A stretch of 64,000 nucleotides of DNA, from positions 106,135 through 170,134 of the forward strand of contig JAGBVG010000063.1 of assembly GCA_017630455.1 (NCBI GenBank). The letters run 5' to 3'. The DNA is from Alistipes sp. (GTDB lineage Bacteria; Bacteroidota; Bacteroidia; Bacteroidales; Rikenellaceae). The position numbers and the translations under genes are program-made. Below are positions 51,932 through 61,890 of the stretch, piece after piece. Position 1 is the first letter of the stretch. Each line of letters begins with the position of its first letter. The notes beneath the pieces were generated by a model. It ran no database searches. It was not told the origin of the DNA and saw nothing but the letters and a program-made list of their open reading frames with translations.

Positions 51932-54427
51932 ATGATATATCCGTCGAATTTTGAACAAAGGGTAGGTTTTGACCGTATTCGCGAGCAGATAATGGAGCTG
52001 TGCTCTATGACCTCGGCACGTGAGATTATCGCGGGGGAGGGCTTCACACGCTCGCGCCGCGAGATCGAGGAGCGTCTTGCGCTTACCGATGAGATGCGTC
52101 TGGTGATATCTATGGAGCCAGGGGCTGAGATTGGTGAGCAGGATGACCTGCGAGCCATAGTCGAGAAGGTGGCGGTGGAGGGGTCGTATCTCTCTGTCGA
52201 GGAGGCGGCTACGCTGCTTCGTGGTTTGCGCTCCGCAGCGGTTATAGTACGCTTCATCCTCTCGCGCAGGGAGGGTAGCTATCCGCGCCTCAGAGCCTTG
52301 ACAGAGAGGGTACATATCTTCCCCGAGCTGCAGAGTGCCATCGAGCGAGTCATAGACGATAAGGGCGAGGTGCGTTCTTCGGCTTCCGAGGAACTGTCGT
52401 CCATACGCCGCTCCATCCGCGAACACGAGGGTCAGGTGTCGAAACGTCTGCAGGCGGTGCTTCAGCGCGCTAAGGCCTCGGGAGTGGTCGATGCCGACGC
52501 TATGATCTCTATTCGCGATGGTCACGCCGTAATCCCTGTCTCGGCTGCCAATAAGCGCAAAATATCAGGTTTCATCCACGACGAGTCGGCTACGGGACGC
52601 ACGTTCTATGTTGAGCCAGTGGAGGTTGTGGAGCTAAATAATGAGCTTCGCGAGTTGGAGTATGCCGAGAAGCGCGAGGTGGTTCGTATTCTCACGGAGC
52701 TTACAGCTACGCTGCGTACCGAGGTGGAGGGGCTTGTGCGTATCGAGGAGTATCTGACGCGCATAGATGTGCTGCGTGCCAAGGCTCGCTGGGCCATAGC
52801 TAACGGTGCTGTGAAGCCAATCATTTCGACCGAGGGCAGGCTGCTTCTGCGTAAGGCTCGCCACCCGCTGTTGCAGCAGACCTTGCGTAGCCAGCATAAG
52901 GAGATTGTGCCGCTGGATATGGAGCTAAATGCCGAGCGCCGCATCTTGGTGATCTCGGGCCCTAATGCCGGCGGTAAGTCGGTGTGCCTCAAGACTACGG
53001 GAATACTTCAATATATGGTGCAGTGCGGATTCCTCGTCCCTGCGTTGGAGAACTCGGAGTTTCCGCTCTTTGAGTCGCTGATGATAGATATCGGCGACCA
53101 GCAGTCGTTGGAGAATGACTTGTCGACATACTCGTCGCATCTTGTCAATATGCGTGCTATGCTCGACGAGGCTTCGGAGCGCACACTGATACTTATTGAT
53201 GAGTTCGGCTCGGGTACTGAGCCAACAATCGGAGGAGCTATCTCGGAGTCTATTTTGGAGCGTTTTGTGGAGCGTAAGGCCTATGGTGTCATCACCACGC
53301 ACTACGCCAATATCAAATACTTCGCATCGCGAAACGAGGGTGTGGCAAATGGTGCTATGGCCTTTGATGTTAGAAATATTATGCCGCTGTTCAGCCTCGA
53401 GATGGGTAAGCCAGGAAGCTCGTTTGCCATCGAGGTGGCACGAAAAATCGGACTCCCCGAGGATATAGTGCGCAAGGCTATGGATAAGGCTGGTGAGGAT
53501 CATATCAACCTCGAGAAGCAGTTGCGTGAGATCGCTCGCGACAAACGCTATTGGGCCGAGAAGCGCGACCGCATACGTATGACCGATAGAAAGGTGGAGC
53601 AGTTGGAGCAGACCTACACCGACCGTCTGCAGGGTATCAAGGATGAGCGTCGCGAGATTATCGAGAAGGCGCGCCGCGAGGCAGAGGAGATGGTTGCTGA
53701 GGCTCGCCGTACCATCGAGAACACCATTCGCACCATCCGCGAGTCGCAGGCCGAGAAGGAGTTGACACGCCTTGCACGCCGCGAGTTGGAGAGTTTTGTG
53801 GAGGGTGTCGACGATGCCAAGAGATCGGATAGCGATGAGCGTATAGAGCGTGAGATGGAGCGTCTGGCACGCCGCCGTGAGCGTCGCGAGAAGCGTGCCG
53901 AGGAGCGTGAGGCGGCAGGAGGTGTTGTGCCTCAGAAGCCCGAGGTGCCTGTGGCGCAGAAGATTGAGGTAGGCTCGAAGGTAAAGCTCGAGGGGCAGGG
54001 AATCCCGGGTGTCGTGAAGATGATAAAGGGCAAGAAGGCTCAGGTGGCATTTGGCGAGATGCTTATTATGGTCGACATCGCAAGGCTCAAGGCTGTGTCG
54101 TCGACGGAGTACCGCGAGGCTACACGCCCTACGGCAGCACGTACCGTGGTGTCGGTGGATATCCGCGAGCGTAAACTCAACTTCCGCGACAATATAGATG
54201 TTCGCGGTATGCGCGCCTCGGAGGCGTTGGAGGCTGTGGAGGATTTGGTAGACGATGCCCTTATGGTTGGTGTCTCTACCGTGACGATTCTTCACGGTAA
54301 GGGCACTGGAGCGTTGAAGGAGGAGATACGCCGCTATCTGCGTAGTGTCAAGGATGTCGCCTCTATTGCCGATGACCACGCCGACCGCGGTGGCTCGGGA
54401 ATCACGATTGTGACGTTTAAAATGTAA
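51932..54427 (+). CDS. mutS2: MutS2 family DNA/ribosome-associated ATPase with Smr domain
   Basis: MutS-related ATPase of about 831 aa that lacks mismatch-recognition domains; relatives suppress homologous recombination or rescue collided ribosomes. Walker A is ISGPNAGGKSV, Walker B TLILIDEFGSGTEP, followed by the long coiled coil typical of MutS2 (Arg/Glu-rich, residues about 510-670). The C-terminal Smr domain shows NIDVRGMRASEALEAVEDL and LHGKGTGALKEEIRRYL. The frame is open to 51893, but ATG 51932 (MIYPSNFEQRVGF) matches the usual MutS2 N-terminus and follows a purine-rich GTAGGGGAG. It is 5 nt before murF-alr. Confidence 0.93.
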   Translation: MIYPSNFEQRVGFDRIREQIMELCSMTSAREIIAGEGFTRSRREIEERLALTDEMRLVISMEPGAEIGEQDDLRAIVEKVAVEGSYLSVEEAATLLRGLRSAAVIVRFILSRREGSYPRLRALTERVHIFPELQSAIERVIDDKGEVRSSASEELSSIRRSIREHEGQVSKRLQAVLQRAKASGVVDADAMISIRDGHAVIPVSAANKRKISGFIHDESATGRTFYVEPVEVVELNNELRELEYAEKREVVRILTELTATLRTEVEGLVRIEEYLTRIDVLRAKARWAIANGAVKPIISTEGRLLLRKARHPLLQQTLRSQHKEIVPLDMELNAERRILVISGPNAGGKSVCLKTTGILQYMVQCGFLVPALENSEFPLFESLMIDIGDQQSLENDLSTYSSHLVNMRAMLDEASERTLILIDEFGSGTEPTIGGAISESILERFVERKAYGVITTHYANIKYFASRNEGVANGAMAFDVRNIMPLFSLEMGKPGSSFAIEVARKIGLPEDIVRKAMDKAGEDHINLEKQLREIARDKRYWAEKRDRIRMTDRKVEQLEQTYTDRLQGIKDERREIIEKARREAEEMVAEARRTIENTIRTIRESQAEKELTRLARRELESFVEGVDDAKRSDSDERIEREMERLARRRERREKRAEEREAAGGVVPQKPEVPVAQKIEVGSKVKLEGQGIPGVVKMIKGKKAQVAFGEMLIMVDIARLKAVSSTEYREATRPTAARTVVSVDIRERKLNFRDNIDVRGMRASEALEAVEDLVDDALMVGVSTVTILHGKGTGALKEEIRRYLRSVKDVASIADDHADRGGSGITIVTFKM

Positions 54428-54432
54428 GAAAT

Positions 54433-56796
54433 ATGAATTACCTATTGTCAGATATTGCTCGTATCGTGGGTGGTGAGCTCAGTGGTGAGGATCTTCGTGT
54501 TACGGAGGTTGCTACCGACTCGCGTAGTGTTGTTGTGGCTGAGAATGTGGTCTTTGCGGCCATAGATGGCAAGAACCACGACGGACATAAGTTTGTGGAG
54601 CGTATGGCTGAGCGCGGTGTCGAGGCATATATCGTGGAGCGTGATATAGAGCTTCCGTCGAAGCGTTGCGGTATGGTGAGGGTGGAGTCTACACTCGTGG
54701 CACTGCAGCGTCTTGCGGCGTACCACCGATCGCAGTTTGGCGGTGAGGTTGTGGCCATCACAGGCTCCAATGGCAAGACAATAGTGAAGGAGTGGGCGGC
54801 ACGCTCTATGCCCGATACGGTTGGTTCGTTTGCTTCGCCCAAGAGCTACAATTCGCAGCTTGGCGTGGCGTTGTCGCTGCTTATGCTTGGCGGAAACGAG
54901 CGTGTGGCATTCATCGAGGCGGGAATATCGCAGCCCGGAGAGATGGAGCGTCTCGAGGCGATGATAAAGCCCGATATCGTTGTTATAACCTCCATCGGCG
55001 ATGCACACTCGGCAAACTTCGAATCGGAGGAGGAGAAGATAGATGAGAAATTGTCTCTTGCTCGCGGGGCGAAGACAATAATATATAGTAGTGAGTATCC
55101 ACGCCTTGCAGCGCGCATCAAGGAGCTATATGCCGATAGAGAGTTGATAGATAGCAGCGCGGAGAGCGTTGATTATGCCTTGGAACTCAGCGATGCCCTG
55201 TCTGTTGATGCGCTGCACGTCTCGGCACTTATGCGCAAGCTCGGATATGGTGTCGATGGTGCGATATTCTCGGCAAAGGTGTCGATGCGCCTTGAGCTTA
55301 AGGAGGGTATCGACAACTCGATGATTATCGACGATAGCTACAATTCGGATATCAACTCGGTGCTTGTGGCCCTCGATGCTCTGCACGTGCAGTCTATGGG
55401 GCGCAGGCGTGTGGCCGTTATCTCGGATATTCGTCAGAGCGGTATGCCTCACGAGGAGCTATATGGCAGAGTGGCCGAGGCGGTACGTCGTGCGGGTGTA
55501 GATAAGCTTATCGGCGTGGGTGAGAATATCTCGCACTATGCTTCGCTCTTCCCGCGAGGCTCGTCGTTCTATCATACCACAGACGAACTTATCGAGAACT
55601 TCTCCAAGGAGCGTTGGGCGCACTCAGTGATCCTGCTCAAGGGTAGCCGCGACAGCCGTTTCGAGCGTCTTGCACGCCTCTTAGAGCGCAGGACACACAC
55701 AACGACTTTGGAGGTGGATCTCGCGGCGATGAAGAAGAATCTCAACTACTTCCGCCGTCATCTGCCGCAGCACCATCCTATTGTGGCTATGGTCAAGGCC
55801 GTAAGCTATGGTATAGGTGATGTGGATGTGGCGCGTATGCTTCAGCACGAGGGAGTTAAGTATCTGGCTGTGGCGTTTGCCGATGAGGGTATTACGCTGC
55901 GCTCGAAGGGTATCACTATGCCTATCGTGGTGCTGAATGCCGATCAGGATAGCTTCGATGTGATGATTGCTCACGACCTCGAGCCTGAGATTTACAGCTT
56001 CCACTCGTTGGATGCCTTTCGTCGTGCGGCACTCCGCGCACATCGCACCGCATATCCTATACATATAAAACTCGACACGGGTATGCACCGCTTGGGCTTC
56101 GTTGAGGATGAGGTCGACCTGCTGGGCCGTGCCATACACCTCGATCCGGTGTTACGCATAGCATCTATATTCTCGCACCTCAGCACCTCGGATATGCCTA
56201 CGGAGGATGACTTCACACGCCAGCAGATAGAGCGTTTCGACTATATGAGCCAGCAGCTTGTGGAGTGGCTCGATTATGAACCTTTGCGCCATATTGCCAA
56301 CTCGGCGGCCATAGCGCGATTCCCCGAGGCGCAGTTCGATATGTGTCGTTTGGGCTTGGGACTCTATGGTATTGGCTATGAGCACAACGAGGAGCTTATC
56401 CCCGTGGCTACGCTCTCGACACGCATCGTGCAGATTAAGAATTTGGCAAAGGGCGAGTCTGTGGGCTACGGCCGTGCTGCGCGCCTTGATAGGGATACCG
56501 TCACCGCCACAATTCCTGTGGGTTATGCTGATGGTCTTGATCGCCATCTGGGTGGTGGAAGGTGGTCTGTGCGCGTAAATGGTCATAGTGCACCTATAAT
56601 CGGCAAGGTGTGTATGGATAGTGCAATGATCGACATCACCGATATTGCAGGTGTAGAGGTGGGTGATAAGGTCACGATATTCGGTCGCGAAAAGGGTAAT
56701 ACGCTCGAGGATATGGCCGAGGTGTTGGATACCATCACATACGAGATTATGACATCGGTTTCACAGCGTGTAAAACGCATATATACAGAACGATAA
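54433..56796 (+). CDS. murF-alr: Bifunctional MurF-alanine racemase
   Basis: A fusion of two peptidoglycan precursor enzymes, known in Bacteroidetes. Residues 1-415 are MurF, which adds D-Ala-D-Ala to the UDP-MurNAc tripeptide: DSRSVVVAENVVFAAIDGKNHDGH, the ATP loop ITGSNGKTIVKEW, SPKSYNSQLGVALSLL and DDSYNSD. Residues 420-787 are a PLP alanine racemase: K455 in AMVKAVSYGIG binds PLP, KLDTGMHRLGF, HIANSAAIARFPEAQFDMCRLG, and the second base Tyr in GESVGYGRAAR. Producing D-Ala and using D-Ala-D-Ala from one polypeptide ties supply to demand. The stop and the next start overlap (TAATG). Confidence 0.95.
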   Translation: MNYLLSDIARIVGGELSGEDLRVTEVATDSRSVVVAENVVFAAIDGKNHDGHKFVERMAERGVEAYIVERDIELPSKRCGMVRVESTLVALQRLAAYHRSQFGGEVVAITGSNGKTIVKEWAARSMPDTVGSFASPKSYNSQLGVALSLLMLGGNERVAFIEAGISQPGEMERLEAMIKPDIVVITSIGDAHSANFESEEEKIDEKLSLARGAKTIIYSSEYPRLAARIKELYADRELIDSSAESVDYALELSDALSVDALHVSALMRKLGYGVDGAIFSAKVSMRLELKEGIDNSMIIDDSYNSDINSVLVALDALHVQSMGRRRVAVISDIRQSGMPHEELYGRVAEAVRRAGVDKLIGVGENISHYASLFPRGSSFYHTTDELIENFSKERWAHSVILLKGSRDSRFERLARLLERRTHTTTLEVDLAAMKKNLNYFRRHLPQHHPIVAMVKAVSYGIGDVDVARMLQHEGVKYLAVAFADEGITLRSKGITMPIVVLNADQDSFDVMIAHDLEPEIYSFHSLDAFRRAALRAHRTAYPIHIKLDTGMHRLGFVEDEVDLLGRAIHLDPVLRIASIFSHLSTSDMPTEDDFTRQQIERFDYMSQQLVEWLDYEPLRHIANSAAIARFPEAQFDMCRLGLGLYGIGYEHNEELIPVATLSTRIVQIKNLAKGESVGYGRAARLDRDTVTATIPVGYADGLDRHLGGGRWSVRVNGHSAPIIGKVCMDSAMIDITDIAGVEVGDKVTIFGREKGNTLEDMAEVLDTITYEIMTSVSQRVKRIYTER

Positions 56797-57509
56797 TGAG
56801 GGGTACGATATATATGATTCCTTGTCCGATATCGGATGAGAGAGGGGTGTGGGATGTGCTGCCCAAGGCCAACATCGACATAATGAACAGCCTCGACTAC
56901 TTCATTGTCGAGAATGTCCGCTCGGCACGCCGCTTCCTGAGCAAGGCGGGCATCGAGCGTAAAATCGACGAGCTGGAGTTCGTGGAGCTTAACGAGCACA
57001 CAACATCCTCGGCAGATGTGGAGCGTATGCTTAAGCCCGTGTTGGAGGGTCGCTCGGCAGGTGTTATTTCCGAGGCGGGAGTGCCGGGTGTTGCCGACCC
57101 AGGAGCAGATATCGTAGCTTTGGCACATCGCCACGATGTGAGGGTCGTGCCTCTGGTTGGCCCTTCGTCAATCCTTATGTCGGTTATGGCCTCGGGTCTC
57201 AATGGTCAGTCGTTTGCCTTTGTGGGCTATCTGCCTATCAAGGATGGAGAGCGTCAGCGCAGACTCAAGGATCTGGAGCACAGGGCGCGCACGGAGCATC
57301 AGGCGCAACTCTTTATCGAGGCGCCATATCGCAACGTGAAGCTCTTTGATACGCTGATAAAAACCCTCTCGCCACAGTTACGATTGACCGTTGCGGCGGA
57401 TATAACCTCGCCTAATGAGTATATCCACACGCTTCCGATTGCGGAGTGGCGTAAGCGCGGTGTGCCAGATATTGCCAAGCGTCCGACAATATTTATCCTC
57501 GGCATATAA
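56796..57509 (+). CDS. RsmI-like SAM-dependent methyltransferase (tetrapyrrole methylase fold)
   Basis: A 237-aa relative of RsmI, the 16S rRNA cytidine-1402 2'-O-methyltransferase. Seen: TIYMIPCPISD (altered form of the usual PIGNL), VISEAGVPGVADPGADIVALAH (the SAM-site block), VVPLVGPSSILMSVMASGLNGQ and LFIEAPYRNVKLFDTL. It is shorter than RsmI (about 280 aa) and lacks its C-terminal extension, as in a Bacteroidetes subgroup, so the exact target is uncertain. Its ATG shares one base with the murF-alr stop. Confidence 0.82.
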   Translation: MRGTIYMIPCPISDERGVWDVLPKANIDIMNSLDYFIVENVRSARRFLSKAGIERKIDELEFVELNEHTTSSADVERMLKPVLEGRSAGVISEAGVPGVADPGADIVALAHRHDVRVVPLVGPSSILMSVMASGLNGQSFAFVGYLPIKDGERQRRLKDLEHRARTEHQAQLFIEAPYRNVKLFDTLIKTLSPQLRLTVAADITSPNEYIHTLPIAEWRKRGVPDIAKRPTIFILGI

Positions 57510-57563
57510 TTTGAGTGATATAACATAGATAGAGTAATGATTAACATATATAAACGAAAGAAA

Positions 57564-58133
57564 ATGTCTGAAAAAGAGAGAGATATGGCAGCCGAGGAGT
57601 CTGCTAAGACTACAGCCGACGAGACAGCACAGTCAGCTTCGTCTGACACAATGACAGAGGATGCAACCTCTGCAACTGACAATGTGTCAGTAGAACCATC
57701 ATTGGAGGAGCAGATCGCTGCGTGGCGTGATAAGTATCTTCGTCTGCAGGCTGAGTTCGATAATTTCCGCAAGCGTACACTCAAGGAGAAGATGGAGCTT
57801 GTAGAGCGAGGTTGTGAGGGTGCGTGGAAGGCTATCCTCCCAATTTTGGATGATATGGAGCGTGCCATTGCTGCATCACACAAGAGCGAGGATATCGAGG
57901 CGTTGCGTCAGGGCGAGGAGCTTGTGATGAAGAAGTTTGAGAGTGTCCTCCAGGCAGCGGGCATTACGGCCATAGATTGTGTGGGTAAGCCTTTCAATGA
58001 GGATGAGCAGGAGGCTGTGGCGCGTTTTGCAGCTGGTGAGGATAAGCGTGGCTTGGTTATCGACTGCGTGCAGCGTGGATATAAGTTGGGTGAGCACGTG
58101 TTGCGCTATGCAAAGGTTGTAGTAGGTGAGTAG
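57564..58133 (+). CDS. grpE: Nucleotide exchange factor GrpE
   Basis: Cochaperone that releases ADP from DnaK. An acidic, disordered N-terminus (about 60 residues rich in Ala, Glu, Thr) is followed by the GrpE coiled coil (EEQIAAWRDKYLRLQAEFDN, FRKRTLKEKMELVERG) and beta domain (GITAIDCVGKPFNEDEQEAV, VIDCVQRGYKLGEHVLRYAKVVV). The length is 189 aa. ATG 57564 (MSEKERDM) is preferred over 57537 because the extra residues (MINIYKRKK) are not typical of GrpE. No CIRCE element was seen upstream; dnaJ follows after 21 nt. Confidence 0.95.
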   Translation: MSEKERDMAAEESAKTTADETAQSASSDTMTEDATSATDNVSVEPSLEEQIAAWRDKYLRLQAEFDNFRKRTLKEKMELVERGCEGAWKAILPILDDMERAIAASHKSEDIEALRQGEELVMKKFESVLQAAGITAIDCVGKPFNEDEQEAVARFAAGEDKRGLVIDCVQRGYKLGEHVLRYAKVVVGE

Positions 58134-58154
58134 TAGCCGTTAAGAGTAAAGATT

Positions 58155-59327
58155 ATGGCAGAGAAGAGAGATTATTATGAGGTGTTGGGCGTCGAGCGCA
58201 ATGCCGATGCAGATACAATAAAGAAGGCTTATCGCAAGGCCGCTATCAAGTATCACCCCGATAAGAATCCGGGAGATAAGGAGGCTGAGGATAAGTTTAA
58301 GGAGGCTGCCGAGGCGTATGACGTTCTCTCGAATGAGGATAAGCGTGCTCGTTACGACCGCTTTGGTCACGCGGGTATGAATGGCGCTGGTGGCGCAGGA
58401 GGCTTTGGTGGTTTCAGCGGCGGAGGCTTCTCTATGGAGGATATCTTCGAGCAGTTTGGCGATATCTTTGGTGGAGCATTTGGTGGCGGCTTCGGTGGCT
58501 TCGGCGGCGGTCGCGCACGTCAGCCTCGCCAGAGCCGTGGCAGCGACATTCGTGTTACCGTTAAGTTGTCGCTCAAGGAGATTGCGGAGGGCGTAACCAA
58601 GAAGCTCAAGATCAACAAGACCGTTGCCTGCTCGAAGTGTGGCGGCACAGGAGCTAAGGATTCGGCATCGTATGCTACTTGCTCGCGCTGTGGAGGCTCG
58701 GGCTATGTCGTTACGGTGCAGGATTCGTTCTTTGGCCGTATGCAGACCCAGAGCGTATGTCCAGAGTGTAAGGGTACGGGTAAGATTATTAAGAATAAGT
58801 GTGAGCAGTGTGGCGGTGAGGGCACCGAGCGCGGCAGCGAGATTATCGAGGTGACAATCCCAAAGGGTGTTGCCGAGGGTATGGCGCTCACGGTGCGTGG
58901 CCGAGGTAATGCTGCGCGTCAGGGCGGTGTTCCGGGCGACCTCATTGTGGTTATCGAGGAGGAGCACAATCCAGAGTTGGTGCGCGATGGCAACGACCTC
59001 GCACATACGCTCAATATCACCGTTACCACAGCTATCCTCGGTGGCGAGGTAGAGGTGCCTACGATCGAGGGTCGCGTGCGTATAAAGATTGCGCCAGGTA
59101 CTCACGCTGGCAAGGTGTTGCGTATTCGTGGCAAGGGTCTTCCAGATGTCAATGGTCGTGGCCGTGGCGATATCAAGGTGTTGGTGGATATCACCATCCC
59201 TGGGGAGCTTACCAAGGAGGAGCGTCACCTTATCGAGAAGCTCGCCGATATGCCTAACTTTAAGCAGCCAGAGAGGGTTGAGAACCAGAATATCATAGAG
59301 CGTATGAAGTCCTTTTTCCGCGGTTGA
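58155..59327 (+). CDS. dnaJ: Chaperone DnaJ
   Basis: Type I Hsp40 cochaperone of DnaK. The J domain carries HPD at residues 34-36 (KYHPDKNPG). A Gly/Phe-rich region follows ([20 protein letters not shown] and more Gly-Phe-Gly runs). Four zinc-binding repeats come next ([32 protein letters not shown]) and then two substrate-binding beta domains ending with a dimerisation helix. The length of 390 aa is standard. It forms an operon with grpE; dnaK is not in the window. Confidence 0.98.
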   Translation: MAEKRDYYEVLGVERNADADTIKKAYRKAAIKYHPDKNPGDKEAEDKFKEAAEAYDVLSNEDKRARYDRFGHAGMNGAGGAGGFGGFSGGGFSMEDIFEQFGDIFGGAFGGGFGGFGGGRARQPRQSRGSDIRVTVKLSLKEIAEGVTKKLKINKTVACSKCGGTGAKDSASYATCSRCGGSGYVVTVQDSFFGRMQTQSVCPECKGTGKIIKNKCEQCGGEGTERGSEIIEVTIPKGVAEGMALTVRGRGNAARQGGVPGDLIVVIEEEHNPELVRDGNDLAHTLNITVTTAILGGEVEVPTIEGRVRIKIAPGTHAGKVLRIRGKGLPDVNGRGRGDIKVLVDITIPGELTKEERHLIEKLADMPNFKQPERVENQNIIERMKSFFRG

Positions 59328-59374
59328 AGATCTCGGATAAAGGCCTTCGTAAACAAACTTTTAGGTAGAGAGTA

Positions 59375-59932
59375 ATGTCTTTTTTTAGACCACATAAGCG
59401 TAATCCGCGACAGTTCAACTACATCCCGCGCTACTTCGACCCAGTAAAGGAGGAGCGTGACCGTCGTCGCAGGGAGCTGCACGGCACATCCACTGCCACA
59501 GACGAGGAGGAGTATACGCCTGGAAAGTATATCCGTACACAGCGCGAGGCTCGTGATGCTTCGCGTGGCGAGAGTAACCCTATGGCAGGTGTGATGCAGT
59601 ATTTGGTCATCGCCCTTGTTTTAGGCTTCGCGATGCTCATATTTTTGCCGCGCCTTATGCGTTTTGTGGAGAGAGCCAATGAGGAGAAGATTGCCGCGCA
59701 GAATGCTGATGCTACGCAGAGCATCAAGGTGGGAGATATGCGCCAAGATGGCTCGGATGGCGAGCTGAGCATCACGCTCTACGAGAAGCACGGCGACATA
59801 GACTTCACGGAGTTTGAAAGCCTCACGCCGGAGTCTATCAACGAGATTGAGGAGTGGAACAGACAGAACCCTACACTCAATATCTACGACGATGATGTCG
59901 AGATAGAGAACTACAAGAAGATCGATAAATAA
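59375..59932 (+). CDS. Conserved single-pass membrane protein, function unknown
   Basis: 185 aa. A basic, Arg-rich N-terminus (RPHKRNPRQFNYIPRYFDPVKEERDRRRRE) of a kind often seen in Bacteroidetes proteins encoded beside mutL. One transmembrane helix lies at residues 73-92 (MQYLVIALVLGFAMLIFLP). An acidic C-terminal part follows (DIDFTEFESLTPESINEIEEW, YDDDVEIENYK). No enzyme motif was recognised. It lies 47 nt after dnaJ and 8 nt before mutL, so it is probably cotranscribed with mutL. Confidence 0.7.
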   Translation: MSFFRPHKRNPRQFNYIPRYFDPVKEERDRRRRELHGTSTATDEEEYTPGKYIRTQREARDASRGESNPMAGVMQYLVIALVLGFAMLIFLPRLMRFVERANEEKIAAQNADATQSIKVGDMRQDGSDGELSITLYEKHGDIDFTEFESLTPESINEIEEWNRQNPTLNIYDDDVEIENYKKIDK

Positions 59933-59940
59933 CCCCGATT

Positions 59941-61869
59941 ATGGATCGTATAAAACTACTGCCTGAGATTGTTGCCAACCAGATTGCAGCCGGTGAGGTG
60001 GTCAACGCACCATCGAACGTCGTCAAGGAGATGATGGAGAACTCCATTGATGCGGGTGCTCAGAGTGTGCGTGTCAACTTCCGTAATGGTGGTAAGGATC
60101 TTATACAGATTGTCGATGATGGTTGTGGTATGTCGGCGATGGATGCGCGTATGGCCTTTGATCGTCACGCCACGTCGAAGATATCATCCATCGAGGATGT
60201 CTACAAACTTCACACCTTTGGTTTCCGTGGCGAGGCTTTGGCTTCGATTGCTGCGGTTGCGGAGGTGGAGCTGCGCACACGCCGCGAGGAGGATGAGTTG
60301 GGAACGCTTACGTCGATAGCGGGTGGAGAGTTCCGCTCGCAAACCCCCATCTCCTGCTCTCGAGGTTCGCAATTTATGGTGCGCAACCTCTTCTACAATG
60401 TCCCCTCGCGCCGCAAGTTTATAGATGGCGACAACTCACGTCTCGCGTCGCAGATACGCAGTGAGTTTATGCGTGTGGCGCTCTGCAATCCCGATGTGGA
60501 GTTCGAACTGAGACAGAACGATACGCTTGTTCACTCGCTGCTACCCACGTCGCGTCGCGGACGTATCGTCGACCTTGTAGGAAAACATATAAAGCAGAAT
60601 TTGTTGGATGTGGAGGTGGATACCTCGCTGGTGCGTATAGAGGGCTTTGTGGGTCGTCCCCAAGCAGCCAAGAAGCGCAACAACGAGCAGTATCTCTTCG
60701 TCAATGGCCGATACTTCCACTCGTTGCAGATGCAGCGCGCCATACTGCGTGCATACGAGAAACTTATCCCCGAGGGGTGTATGCCATCCTATTTCATATA
60801 CCTCACGGTCGATCCCGATAGGGTGGATGTCAATGTCCATCCGCAGAAGACCACTGTCAAGTTTGCCGACAACGATGTGATACTCGAGATTCTGCAGGCA
60901 GCGGTGCGTGAGACATTGGCTAAGACGGGAGCTGTGCCTATGATGGATTTCTCGGACGAGGGACAGCTCAATATCCCTGTGTTGGAGCGAGAGCAGAGGG
61001 TATACGAGGTGCCAAAAACCGCAACGAATAACTCATACAACCCCTTTGCTTCGGAGTATATTGACCCTACAGCGCCGATGCCCGATGTGCCATTTACGGG
61101 CTTCGATGTTCCGTATGACGGGGCTATGAGCACCGCGCCTAAGAGCACAAAGCCGATGGTGGAGGAGAGTTCGGAGCTCTACGCCTTGCAATCATTATCA
61201 CCATCGTTCCTGCCCTCGACAATAGAGTATATCGATGAGGATGCGGAGCAGGAGTTCGACTTCATTGAGTCGCAGGCGCAGCCCGAGAGTCGCACCTTCA
61301 CGGAGGCTATGGCCCTTACGGGAGGCTATGCCGTGGCGATGTATGGCGGCAGCTTTGTGGTTGTGCACCTGCGCAGGGTCAAGGAGCGACTGCTTTATGA
61401 CGATATCCTGCACTCCCTCGCCTCGGGATCTGCACCTTCGCAGAGGATGTTCTTCCCTGAGGAGCTGACACTCTCGCACGAGGAGTATGAACTTATGTCG
61501 GAGCACGCCACAGAGTTTGCGGCGCTTGGCTTCGAGGTGGAGTATTGCGATGGTGGACGCATCTCAATCTCGGGACGTCCAGCGGTCATCGACATCTCCA
61601 CGCCGATCGACGAACTTATATACGAGCTTCTGCACGGCATCGAGGATGGCGCACTGCCTATAGCTGAGGAGCAGCGACGTATGGCGGAGCTTATGGCGCG
61701 TCGTGGTAGCCAGGGCTTTGGCAAGGGTTTGCGAACCTCGGATGTGGAGTCGCTGTTGTCGCGCCTCGAGAAGTGCTCGAATCCAAGTTTCTCGCCATCG
61801 GGAGTACCTATTATGGCAGAGATAACGATGGACGAGCTGCGCGCGAAGCTTATGAAAAACTATAGTTAA
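59941..61869 (+). CDS. mutL: DNA mismatch repair protein MutL
   Basis: GHKL-type ATPase that links mismatch recognition to strand removal. The ATP motifs are ENSIDAGAQSVRV (Glu and Asn), DDGCGMSAMDARMAF and FGFRGEALASIAAVAEV; the N-terminal domain runs to about residue 330. A variable linker follows (330-450, Pro/Ser-rich) and a C-terminal dimerisation domain. I see no QxxHxxDExxxxE-type motif of endonuclease MutL, so the protein may be of the non-cleaving kind, though this needs alignment. The length is 642 aa. It is 8 nt after the single-pass membrane protein. Confidence 0.95.
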   Translation: MDRIKLLPEIVANQIAAGEVVNAPSNVVKEMMENSIDAGAQSVRVNFRNGGKDLIQIVDDGCGMSAMDARMAFDRHATSKISSIEDVYKLHTFGFRGEALASIAAVAEVELRTRREEDELGTLTSIAGGEFRSQTPISCSRGSQFMVRNLFYNVPSRRKFIDGDNSRLASQIRSEFMRVALCNPDVEFELRQNDTLVHSLLPTSRRGRIVDLVGKHIKQNLLDVEVDTSLVRIEGFVGRPQAAKKRNNEQYLFVNGRYFHSLQMQRAILRAYEKLIPEGCMPSYFIYLTVDPDRVDVNVHPQKTTVKFADNDVILEILQAAVRETLAKTGAVPMMDFSDEGQLNIPVLEREQRVYEVPKTATNNSYNPFASEYIDPTAPMPDVPFTGFDVPYDGAMSTAPKSTKPMVEESSELYALQSLSPSFLPSTIEYIDEDAEQEFDFIESQAQPESRTFTEAMALTGGYAVAMYGGSFVVVHLRRVKERLLYDDILHSLASGSAPSQRMFFPEELTLSHEEYELMSEHATEFAALGFEVEYCDGGRISISGRPAVIDISTPIDELIYELLHGIEDGALPIAEEQRRMAELMARRGSQGFGKGLRTSDVESLLSRLEKCSNPSFSPSGVPIMAEITMDELRAKLMKNYS

Positions 61870-61890
61870 CGAAGATTAAGGAGAGACTAT

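Noticed and set aside
52925-54379. Long open frame (484 codons) antisense to mutS2
   Set aside because: His/Leu/Arg-rich translation typical of the complement of a GC-rich gene; mutS2 has full motifs on the plus strand.
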